In this document: piece after piece, positions 6,894 to 15,400 of the stretch
Position numbering within the stretch: position 1 is the first letter of the stretch
Layout: every line of letters begins with the position of its first letter
Assembly: GCA_001795335.1 (NCBI GenBank)
Contig: MGOK01000022.1
Coordinates: 2,349-19,194 of the forward strand
Source of the DNA: Chloroflexi bacterium RBG_19FT_COMBO_55_16
GTDB lineage: Bacteria > Chloroflexota > Anaerolineae > Anaerolineales > UBA4823
Length of the DNA: 16,846 nt
Direction of reading: 5' to 3'
Program-made: the position numbers and the translations under genes
The notes under the pieces: model-generated
Databases searched by the model: none
Told to the model about the DNA's origin: nothing
Seen by the model: the letters and a program-made list of their open reading frames with translations, nothing else

Positions 6894-8021
6894 CTACAGC
6901 GCCTGCAGCGCAATTTCGGCAATATCCATGACGCGCATCTGCCCCTCGGCGCTGAGGTGCTTCACGGCTTCCTCCAGGGTGAGCAGGCAGAACGGGCAGG
7001 CGGTGGCCAGCACCTGTGCGCCGGTCTCCAGGGCTTCCTTAACCCGCATCTGCGCCAGGCGTGTCGCCGGATTGGTTCCTTCCAGCCACATCCGCCCTCC
7101 ACCGCCTTCGCAGCACAGGCTCTTTTCCCGCGAACGATCCATCTCGACCAGGGTGAGGCCCGGAATGCCCTTCAGCACCCTACGCGGTTCATCGAAGACG
7201 CCGTTATGCTTGCCCAGATAACACGGATCGTGGTAGGTGACTGTCTTCTCGAAAGGTTTAGTGAAGGACAGAGATCGGGTGTCCAGCAAGCCAGCCATGA
7301 CCTGGGTGTAATGCTGAACCTGTAAGCCATTCTTTGGATAGTCGTTTTTGAAGGCGTTAAAGCAGTGGGGCGAGGTAGTGAACATGCGTGTAACGCCCAG
7401 GCTTTTGAGGGTCTCCTGATTTTCTTCCACCATCATCTCGAACAGGCCTAGCTCGCCCAGGCGGCGCACCTCGCTTCCACAGCAATTCTCTTGAGCGCCC
7501 AGGATTCCGAAGTCCAGCCCGCCGCCCTGCAGAAGATTAACAATGGCACGTGTCACCCCCTGGACGCGTGGATCGTAAGAAGGCGTGCAGCCGACATAAT
7601 ACAGGTACTCGGCGCCCTCCTCGATGGATTTAACTGCCATATCACCCACCCAGGCCGCACGATCCTCGCGCGGCATGGTTAGGGGATTGCCATGCCGGAA
7701 GGTGCTTTCCAGGGCGGTCTTTACATTGGGATGGACACGCCCCTTCTCCACGAAGGCGCCGCGTAGGGCGATCACAGCCTCCATCGGGTTGACCAGCTTG
7801 GGGCAGCGGCTGAAGCAAGTGGCGCAGGTCGTGCAGTCCCATAATTCTTCTCGCCCTTCCAGGTCGAATCCATTCCCAGCCACTAATAACCGGTAAATCA
7901 GGCTGCGCGGGTTAAGCTTAGTCTTAATGGCCATTGGGCAACCCCCGGTGCACTTGCCGCACTGGATGCAGGCCAATAAACCGTGTTCCTGGACGAATTG
8001 GCGGCTATCAATCTGAAGCAT
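6894..8021 (-). CDS. HdrC-HdrB fusion (HdrD-like) Fe-S oxidoreductase with two CCG domains (375 aa)
   Basis: The N-terminal part is HdrC-like, with two [4Fe-4S] sites at Cys18/21/24/28 and Cys63/66/69/73. The rest is HdrB-like with two cysteine-rich CCG domains. The first is Cys145, then CCG at 180-182 after 34 residues, then SPHCFN at Cys220 (the usual CxxC is reduced to one Cys). The second is Cys267, then CCEGGGG at 303-309, then CPFC at 342-345. In heterodisulfide reductases such domains hold non-cubane clusters that reduce disulfides. In bacteria, related proteins pass electrons to quinones, acyl-CoA enzymes or unknown acceptors. No membrane segment is seen. The start at 8019-8021 overlaps the upstream HdrA-GltD gene by 14 bases and has AAAGGAG six bases before ATG. 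The overlap implies co-translation with that gene. The true electron acceptor is not known. Confidence 0.88.
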   Translation of the reverse strand: MLQIDSRQFVQEHGLLACIQCGKCTGGCPMAIKTKLNPRSLIYRLLVAGNGFDLEGREELWDCTTCATCFSRCPKLVNPMEAVIALRGAFVEKGRVHPNVKTALESTFRHGNPLTMPREDRAAWVGDMAVKSIEEGAEYLYYVGCTPSYDPRVQGVTRAIVNLLQGGGLDFGILGAQENCCGSEVRRLGELGLFEMMVEENQETLKSLGVTRMFTTSPHCFNAFKNDYPKNGLQVQHYTQVMAGLLDTRSLSFTKPFEKTVTYHDPCYLGKHNGVFDEPRRVLKGIPGLTLVEMDRSREKSLCCEGGGGRMWLEGTNPATRLAQMRVKEALETGAQVLATACPFCLLTLEEAVKHLSAEGQMRVMDIAEIALQAL

Positions 8022-10746
8022 TTCCAGCTCCTTTTCTGGCTAACAGGATCATCGCCGCGGAGGCGGCAGCTTTGGCGTGAGCAACCGTGTCGGGGATATC
8101 TTTTGCCCCCTGGCAACAACCAGCCAGGAACACGCCCGGCACGTTGCTTTCCATCGTGCGCAGCTTGGGGTGGCTTTCTTGGAAATACCCATCTTCACCC
8201 CGCGCCAGGTTGAGTGTCCTGGAGATGTTGTCTGCATCCTGGCGAGGCAGCATGCCCACGGCCAAGACGACCAGGTCGGCTTCGACCTCGACCGGTTCGC
8301 CGAGCAGGGTGTCTTCGGCGCGTACGATCACCTTATCACCGCGTTTTACGATCTCGGAGGGGTTGCCCCGCCGATAGATGACACCTTCGTTGCGCACGCG
8401 GTCGTAAAATTCTTCGAAGCCTTTGCCAAAGGCGCGCACGTCCATATAAAAGACGGTGATCTCCGCGCCCGGCAAGCGGTCGTGAGCGAGGTGAGCTTGC
8501 TTGGCGACCGCCATGCAGCAAACGCGCGAACAATTCGCCAAGCCCAGGGTGCGATCACGTGAACCCACACACTGGATAAAGACCACCTTTTGTGGGAGAT
8601 GTCCATTCAGGGTGATCTTGCCCGCTGTAGGACCGGAGGCCGACGCCAGCCGCTCAAACTCCAAGGTGGTGATGACCTGTGGATACACGCCATAGCCGAA
8701 CTCGGGCTTGCGGCGTGGGTCAAAGATGTCATAACCGGTAGCGACGATCATGGCACCCACCTCCAGCTCCAATTGCGTTGGCTGGTCATCATGCCGGATG
8801 GCACCCCGCTCGCAAGCGACGACACACTGCATGCACTCCGAACAAACCGCGCAGCTCAGGCAGCGCTGAGCCTCTGCCAGCGCCTGTTCGGTAGTGAAGC
8901 CTTGCTCGACTTCCAGGAAACCGGAAATCCGTTCCGCAGGAGGCAGATCGGCCATAGGCAGGCGCGCTGCCTGACGGACTTGTTCAAGCGGCTCTACAAT
9001 GATGTCCTGCGGCCTGGGCTGGGAAGGTTGCCGGCCTGTACGCAGGTCGAAGCCGCGCAGGAAGCGGTCGATTGACTCGCAGGCTTCAATGCCTGCGCCA
9101 ATGGCTTCGACTACGGAAGCCGGGCCGAGGACGGCATCTCCGCCGGCGAAAACCCCAGGCAAAGAGGTTTCCAAAGTCAGCGGATCGACTACCACCCGAT
9201 CCCACTTGGTCTCCAGGCCGAACCCTTCTGACTCGACGTTTTGCCCGATGGCCGCGATCAACGTGTCTACTTCGACAATAAATTCTGATCCAGGGAGTGG
9301 AACGGGCCTTCGCCGGCCGCTGGCGTCAGGTTCGCCCAGCTCCATGCGGATGCATTCCACCCCGGCTACCTTGCCATCCTTTTCCAAAACACGGGTTGGG
9401 GCGACCAGAAAAGTCAGCTCGACGCCCTCGGCCTCTGCGGCCGCGACTTCGTGAGGCGCAGCCGGCATTTCGAGGCGCGAGCGGCGATAAAGCAGATGTA
9501 CTTGTGCGCCGAGGCGCAGGGCGCAACGGGCGGCGTCGATGGCCGAGTTGCCGCCGCCGATCACCGCCACTTTCTTACCGGTTTTAACTTCGCGACCCAG
9601 GTTTAAATCTCTCAAGAAGGGCAGCGCCTGGAATACACCGGGCAGGTCTTCCCCAGGAGCGCCTAGCTTGCTGCTGCCATGGGCTCCCACAGCCAGGAAA
9701 ACGGCGTCGTACTCACGGCGCAGGCTATCCAGGCTTGGACCTCCGTCTTTGCCTACCGGTGAGTTCAGGCGAACTTCTGCCCCCAACGAACAAATGTATT
9801 GGATTTCGTGATCTAGCACTTCCCGCGGCAGCCGATAAGTCGGGATCCCAACCGCCATCATGCCGCCAGCTACCGGAAGCGAGTCGAACACGGTGACGCC
9901 GTAACCGTGCCGCAAGAGCTCGTAGGCGGCTGTCAAACCAGCTGGCCCAGCCCCGACAATGGCGACGCGCTCATCCCACTGGCGGGGAGAGGGTTGAGGG
10001 ATGTCTTGCTCAGATCCGGCATCGTAAGCGAAGCGCTTGAGGGCACAGATCGCTATAGGTTCATCCCACTCGGCACGCTTACAGATACTTTCACAGGGGT
10101 GGTAGCAAACCCGCCCCAAGGTGCCCACGAAAGGCACCCCCGCGTCGCGCACCCGCTGCAAAGCTTCTTTAAACTTGCCTTCGGCGATCAGGGCGATATA
10201 ACCCTGGACCGGAATATGCGCTGGGCAAGCGATCTTGCACGGCGAGGCGCGTTTCTCGATGGCGAAAGCGGCTGGGATAGCTTGCGGGAAACGTCGATAG
10301 ACTGCCTTTTGCGTGGCCAGGCCGGCGTTAAATTCGCTTGGCATCACCACCGGGCAAACTTCGGCGCACAAGCCACAGCCGGTGCAGCTGTCCACATCCA
10401 CATAACGCGGCTGACGTTCGACCGTGACGTGGAAGTCTCCAGGTTTTCCACTGACCGCCACCACTTCGCTGCCTGTCAATAGGGTGATGTTCGGCCGGCG
10501 AGGCACGTCAGCCATCTTTGGTGTAAGGATGCAAGATGAGCAGTCCAGGGTCGGGAAAGTCTTGTCCAGTTGCGACATCCGCCCGCCGATGCTGGACGAA
10601 CGTTCCACCAGATAGACGTGGAAGCCGGCGTCGGACAGGTCAAGCGCGGCCTGAATCCCAGCGATGCCGCCGCCGATCACCAGAGCGGCGGGACCCCTCC
10701 CGTTCGATCCACTGGATGTGGTGGCATTTAGTCCCGAATTAGTCAT
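8008..10746 (-). CDS. hdrA: HdrA with inserted GltD/NfnB-like NADPH module (912 aa)
   Basis: An HdrA flavoprotein is interrupted by a glutamate-synthase-small-subunit-like (GltD/NfnB) domain. In order: FAD loop GGGIAG at 25-30; TFPTLDCSSC (Cys69, Cys72); ferredoxin site Cys121/124/127/131; GltD-type cysteines (SPCKIACP, VCYHPCESIC) at about 170-222; FAD loop GAGPAG at 265-270; nucleotide loop GGGNSA at 397-402 followed by YRR at 420-422, typical of NADPH binding; the Cys-rich run CLSCAVCSECMQC from 629; then the second HdrA half with Cys726/739/743/744. It has neither the N-terminal CHCG domain nor the C-terminal diferredoxin of HdrA, both of which the gene at 5136-6878 carries. Probable role: coupling NADPH to the Hdr-type electron-bifurcating core. 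The start chosen is ATG at 10744-10746, in an ATGA overlap with the upstream gene's stop. A GTG eight codons earlier is possible but less likely. Confidence 0.88.
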   Translation of the reverse strand: MTNSGLNATTSSGSNGRGPAALVIGGGIAGIQAALDLSDAGFHVYLVERSSSIGGRMSQLDKTFPTLDCSSCILTPKMADVPRRPNITLLTGSEVVAVSGKPGDFHVTVERQPRYVDVDSCTGCGLCAEVCPVVMPSEFNAGLATQKAVYRRFPQAIPAAFAIEKRASPCKIACPAHIPVQGYIALIAEGKFKEALQRVRDAGVPFVGTLGRVCYHPCESICKRAEWDEPIAICALKRFAYDAGSEQDIPQPSPRQWDERVAIVGAGPAGLTAAYELLRHGYGVTVFDSLPVAGGMMAVGIPTYRLPREVLDHEIQYICSLGAEVRLNSPVGKDGGPSLDSLRREYDAVFLAVGAHGSSKLGAPGEDLPGVFQALPFLRDLNLGREVKTGKKVAVIGGGNSAIDAARCALRLGAQVHLLYRRSRLEMPAAPHEVAAAEAEGVELTFLVAPTRVLEKDGKVAGVECIRMELGEPDASGRRRPVPLPGSEFIVEVDTLIAAIGQNVESEGFGLETKWDRVVVDPLTLETSLPGVFAGGDAVLGPASVVEAIGAGIEACESIDRFLRGFDLRTGRQPSQPRPQDIIVEPLEQVRQAARLPMADLPPAERISGFLEVEQGFTTEQALAEAQRCLSCAVCSECMQCVVACERGAIRHDDQPTQLELEVGAMIVATGYDIFDPRRKPEFGYGVYPQVITTLEFERLASASGPTAGKITLNGHLPQKVVFIQCVGSRDRTLGLANCSRVCCMAVAKQAHLAHDRLPGAEITVFYMDVRAFGKGFEEFYDRVRNEGVIYRRGNPSEIVKRGDKVIVRAEDTLLGEPVEVEADLVVLAVGMLPRQDADNISRTLNLARGEDGYFQESHPKLRTMESNVPGVFLAGCCQGAKDIPDTVAHAKAAASAAMILLARKGAGNASD

Positions 10747-11867
10747 TTCTCCTCGCCTATCTGTGTCCACTCGTTGGGGTGAAATGTGATCAACGGCAAG
10801 GGTTCGGACACGTCCCGCCCTGGCCGGTAATCAAAGGCGGCCTGCACCTGAGCGCCAACGGCGCTGAAGATCGCCCCGACCGGGATGTCTGCTGGGCAGG
10901 CGGAGGTGCACATGCCACAACTGACACACGAGGCGCTCATATGGTTGAGGCGCGTCAATTGAAAAAGCAACGTATCACCGAGCATGCGAACCGCGCCCTT
11001 GCGTCTGGCGGCGTTCAGGTAATGTTCCGGAGGATGGTCAAAGGCTGCCGTCTTGAACAGACAGGTTTTGCAGTAGCAGATCGGGCAGACGGTCATGCAG
11101 TTGTGGCAGCGGATGCAGGTGGCGAATAAGCTGGCTAGACCGCCATCCGCATCCAGGCGTTCTCGGATAGCTGTCAGTTCCGTTTCCCGAACCTGGCGGC
11201 GCGCAGTGGTCAGGCGATCGACTATTGTCTGACGCTCATCGGCTGCTGGCTGTGAACCCTGCGACAGTCCTAGTTTTCCAGCAATCTCATCGCTCAATGT
11301 GACTGGAATGGCTTGGTCCATCCCCAGGCCGAACAGGTGCAGATGAATGTCGACATGCTCGGGGACGGGCTGGTCGCACATCTGGCAGGCCGGGCGCAGG
11401 GATGGCCCTTCAAGTGCAGGTTGGCGACCTTCCCTGGCGATCTCCAGGTAATCTGCCAGGTCGGTGTGACCGGCGCGCTTTCCCTCTATATACTCGGCCA
11501 CTTCATACGTTCCTGGACAATCCAGGCCGATCAGGGTGACGCCTTCCAGGGTAGCCTGTTGCAGCTTGACCAGCTCGATCAAGGCGCGTATTTCGCAGGG
11601 TCGTAACACGACGCCCAGGCGCGCCGGGCTATGCTTATTGGTCAGGGCAGAGACAGCCCGGGCGCTGTTAATCGGCATGACTGGCGTCAACGGGTCAGCC
11701 TGATCTAACCAGGCAGGGTCGGTTACCAGGGCCGGGAGGGTGGCCCCACCGTCCACCTCCAGCGGCAGGAAGATGGCTTCGACCACGCCGGTTTCTAATA
11801 GTTGACGCAGGAATCCCCGCAACGTGGTGAGTGGATCGCTGTTCTGGAGCGGAAGCATTGTTTTCAT
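10743..11867 (-). CDS. FrhB/FdhB-like flavo-iron-sulfur subunit, paralog 1 (374 aa)
   Basis: It shares the marks of the other two FrhB-like proteins: LRPCEIRAL at 88-96, GLDCPGTY at 114-121 and CQMC at Cys161/Cys164. The C-terminal Fe-S part has Cys251/254/257/261 (CIRCHNCMTVCP) followed at once by three more cysteines (Cys264, 266, 269 in ICYCKTC), then a second site at Cys314/317/320/324. The extra cysteines are lacking in the other two copies and recall FdhB-type beta subunits, so this copy may be the one closest to a formate- or F420-linked ancestor. It lies 12 bases after the MvhD-like gene. Its stop TGA overlaps the start of the HdrA-GltD gene (ATGA), which suggests the three act together. 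The start is ATG at 11865-11867 with AAAGGA upstream. A second in-frame ATG three codons later is also possible. Confidence 0.87.
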   Translation of the reverse strand: MKTMLPLQNSDPLTTLRGFLRQLLETGVVEAIFLPLEVDGGATLPALVTDPAWLDQADPLTPVMPINSARAVSALTNKHSPARLGVVLRPCEIRALIELVKLQQATLEGVTLIGLDCPGTYEVAEYIEGKRAGHTDLADYLEIAREGRQPALEGPSLRPACQMCDQPVPEHVDIHLHLFGLGMDQAIPVTLSDEIAGKLGLSQGSQPAADERQTIVDRLTTARRQVRETELTAIRERLDADGGLASLFATCIRCHNCMTVCPICYCKTCLFKTAAFDHPPEHYLNAARRKGAVRMLGDTLLFQLTRLNHMSASCVSCGMCTSACPADIPVGAIFSAVGAQVQAAFDYRPGRDVSEPLPLITFHPNEWTQIGEEK

Positions 11868-11879
11868 TGACCAATCCTT

Positions 11880-12311
11880 TCACACCGTCCAGGACGTGCG
11901 CATTGGGTTTGGGCCCAACTCTTTGATGGCGACCACCATTTCGGTCATGGTCTCCGCAAATTTTTGACCCTCGCTGGCGCTGATCCAACGCAGCCACACC
12001 CGCTGATCGTCAACCCCAACGGCTTTGAGAATCTCCGTCAGGGCGACGTAACGGCGGCGGGCTTTATAGTTGCCGGTCTGGTAGTGACAATCGCCGGGGT
12101 GGCAGCCGCCGATAAACACTCCGTCGGCGCCGTCCAGCAGGGGCTTGAGCACATACACCGGGTCGACGGCGCCACTGCACATGGTACGGATGACGCGCAC
12201 GTTAGGCGGATATTGCAGGCGCGAGGTGCCGGCCAGGTCCGCGCCGGTGTAAGTGCACCAGTTGCAGAGGAAGGCCAAGATATGGGGCTCAAAGTGGTTG
12301 TCGTTGTTCAT
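11880..12311 (-). CDS. mvhD: MvhD-like hydrogenase/Hdr iron-sulfur delta subunit (143 aa)
   Basis: The full length and every hallmark of the MvhD family are present: CNWCTYTGAD (Cys16, Cys19), MCSGAVDP (Cys45) and GGCHPGDCHY (Cys70, Cys75). MvhD binds a [2Fe-2S] cluster and bridges an electron-input module, such as [NiFe] hydrogenase or formate dehydrogenase, to HdrA. No hydrogenase subunit is visible here. The input is therefore more likely one of the FrhB-like proteins or a GltD module, as seen in other bacterial Hdr clusters. The gene starts at ATG 12309-12311 with AAGG nine bases upstream, a weaker ribosome site than its neighbours have. It follows the giant HdrA gene across a 91-base gap and precedes the FrhB-like gene by 12 bases. 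Confidence 0.93.
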   Translation of the reverse strand: MNNDNHFEPHILAFLCNWCTYTGADLAGTSRLQYPPNVRVIRTMCSGAVDPVYVLKPLLDGADGVFIGGCHPGDCHYQTGNYKARRRYVALTEILKAVGVDDQRVWLRWISASEGQKFAETMTEMVVAIKELGPNPMRTSWTV

Positions 12312-12402
12312 AACTTAATACCTTTTGCCAGTCAAATAGTGTTGCTTAATGTGGATACATGCTGCGAAATGTGTGATGGGTGAATTGTGATGCATGGTGA
12401 CC
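12312..12402. other. 91-base intergenic spacer with degenerate GTGATG/GATGGGTGA-type words
   Basis: This spacer separates the giant HdrA fusion from the MvhD-like gene. It is richer in A and T than the genes. On the plus strand it carries a run of near-repeats (GTGTGATGGG, GTGAATTGTGATG, CATGGTGA) similar in style to the insert at 15758-15840 in the giant gene. No convincing promoter pair or terminator hairpin was found by eye. It may still hold an internal promoter or a processing site. Confidence 0.3.
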
Positions 12403-15400
12403 TTATACAATCGCTGCCTCGATCATGGCGAACACCTGGCTGAACTCGAATCCTTTCTGCTGGCTGGCCTTATTGGGACAGGCTGCCACACAAGCCCCGC
12501 AACCCTGGCATAGGACCTCGACCACTTCGGCGTGGGTCATGCCTGGCTCAAGCCGCCGGGCCCCGTATGGGCAAACTTCAACGCACAGCCCGCAGGCGGC
12601 GCACAATTTCGGATTAACGCTGGCGACGATCGGTGGGGCGGCCAGCTGTGACTTGGATAGCAAGGCGACAGCACGCACAGCTGCAGCCTGAGCCTGGGCA
12701 ATAGTCTCTTCGATCGAGCGCGGTGAGTGCGCCAGACCAGCCAGGAAGACGCCCTCGGCGGCAAAATCCACCGGGCGCAACTTGACATGCGCCTCCAGGA
12801 AGAAGCCAGCTTCATTTAGCGGCACCTTGAGCAGCTGAGCGAGGGCAGGGTTGTCGGGCTCGGCTTCGATCCCTGCGCTGAGGATCAGCCAATCCGCCAA
12901 CAGCGTCATAGTCTCATTTTCGGGTTGGACGGCCAGCGTGACCCGCAGCTGGCCTTCATTGTCAGGCGCCACTTGAGGTTTGTTGGCCTCGTCGTATTCA
13001 AGGAAGACGACGCCCGCCTGACGTGCCTGGCGGTAAAGCGCTTCGCGGAAGCCATAACTGCGCAGATCACGGTAGAGAACAGTGAGGTTGGCGCGCGGCA
13101 CCTGTCGTTTAATAGCGAGAGCATTCTTTAGGGCTTGTGTGCAACAGATCCGCGAGCAGTACGGGTGGTCCTGGTCGCGCGAGCCAACACACTGGATCAT
13201 GGTGAGATTACGCCCTGCCAGGCTATCGACAAAACCGGGATCGGCCAGGCGTTCTTCCAGCTCCCGTTGGGTCAGGACGTGAGGATGTATACGATACTGG
13301 TATTCGGAGGGGGAGATCTCTCTCGCCCCCGTGGCGACTACGATAGCGCCATGTTGGAGTTCCAGGGTTGTGCCATCCACCCTACGCAGGGTGGTGCGGA
13401 ATTGGCCGGTGTAGCCGCTGATGTCCACCACCTCGCTCTCGGTCATCACGCTGATGAGCGGCTCGGAATTGACGGCGGCGATCAGCTCGCTTAACAGTTT
13501 TTGTGGATTATCCTTCTCGAATTTCCCGGTATAAATATGGCGCAGGTTGCCACCCAGCTCAGCCTGCCGCTCCACCAGGAAGACGACAAAACCTTGCCTG
13601 GCGATAGACAGCGCGGCGGTCATCCCGGCCAGGCCTGCGCCGATCACCAATGCCTGGCGACTGACGCCAAAGGTGTTGCGCGAGATAGGGCGCAACCGCT
13701 GTGCCTTGGCGACGGCCATGGCGGACAGCTGCTTGGCCTTCTCGGTAGCTGTTTGTGGGACAGAGCGGTGCACCCACGAGTCCTGTTCACGGATATTGGC
13801 CATCTCGAACAAGTACGGATTGAGCCCGGCCTGGCGGAGCGTATCCTGGAAGAGAGGTTCGTGTGTGCGGGGAGTGCAAGAGGCTACTACTACGCGGTTG
13901 ATGCCCTGTTCCTGGATACGCTGGCGGATGCGTTCTTGCGTGTCTTGGGAGCAGGTGTACAGGTTATGCTCAGCATAGACCACGCCCGGCAGAGCCCTGG
14001 CGTATTCGACCACCTCAGGGACGTTCACGACTGATCCAATATTGATGCCGCAGTGGCAGATGAAAACGCCCACCCGTTGTGGTTCTTCGCTGACATCGCG
14101 TTCCGCGGGGTATTCTGGTTCTCGGGTCAGTGTCCCCCGGGCTGCTCCCAGCAGAGCGGATGCCTGGGCAGCAGCGCAAGAGGCTTCGATCACTGACTCG
14201 GGAATGTCTTTCGGTTCGGCGAAAGCACCCGCTACGAAAATACCTGGGCGGGAGGTCTGCGATGGGGTATAACTAGCGACTTCGGCAAAGCCGAATTCGT
14301 TGAGCTGCACGCTAAGCCGTTCGGCCATCGTGCGCGCCGCAGCCGAGGGCCGTAATCCCACCGAGAGCACCACCAAGTCGAATTCTTCTTCATGCAAGAC
14401 AGGTCGTTTGCCATCGGCGCCCTCGTAAGTCACGTAGCCTAATCTTAAGTTGCGTGATTCAGGCACCTCCTTAACCGAGGAGACCATGCAGCGCACGTAA
14501 CGGATACTGTGCTCGGACTTGGCGCGTTCGATATATGGCTCGAAACCCTTGCCGAAGGAACGGATGTCAATATAGAAGATTGTCGGTTCGATGTGCGCGT
14601 CGTGCTCTTTGGCGATGATGGCTTCCTTGGTTGCGTACATACAACACACCGACGAACAGTAAGCAGCCCGTTTTGTCCCATCCAACCCGACGGTGCAGTC
14701 GCGTGATCCGACGCACTGAATCCAGGCCACTTTACGCGGGTGAGCGCCGTCGGAAGGACGCTGCACGACACCTGTAAATGGCCCGGAGGCAGATAACATG
14801 CGCTCAAATTGCAGACTGGTGACCACATTTGGAAAGCGCCCATAGCCGTATTCAGGCCGGATATCCCCGGGTATGGTCTCCACACCTGGAGTCAACAAGA
14901 CTGCTCCGACGTTCAGTTCGACCACCTGTTCGACTTCATTATGGAGGATAGCCCCGGCGCGGCAAACGTAAACGCACTGGTTGCATTCGGAACACACTCC
15001 ACAGCGCAGACAGCGAGCTGCCTCGACCTGGGCTTCGGTCTCGGTCAAGCCGGCGTATACCTCGGCAAAGTCTAGCACGCGTTCAATAGCCGGCCGCTTG
15101 GTGAATTCGGTCCTGGGCGTGGCTAAAGCTGCCTGCGTGGTGATGTGCCAATCAACCTGCTTGGGGCTGATCTTCGCCACAGGTGCATTCCCATAAGTCA
15201 AATTGCTAATTTGACCTACAACGAGATAGTCCCCAATAGAGTGCGCTACGCGATGTCCGGCGGCGATGGCGTCCACAATGAAGGTTGTCCCGGTAACGGC
15301 GTCACCTCCGGCGAAGACCCCTGGCACATCTGTGCTGAGTGTTTTGGGATCGACCTGCACCCGCCCTCCCCGCAGGCGTGCTGCCTGTTTCAGGCAATCC

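Noticed and set aside
9907..10482. 191-codon open frame on the plus strand
   Set aside because: It lies antisense within the HdrA-GltD gene and has no family signature or ribosome site.
10747..10770. GTG start at 10768-10770 for the HdrA-GltD gene
   Set aside because: It would extend the overlap with the upstream gene to 28 bases. The ATG at 10744-10746 in an ATGA stop/start overlap with GAGG upstream is the usual coupled arrangement.
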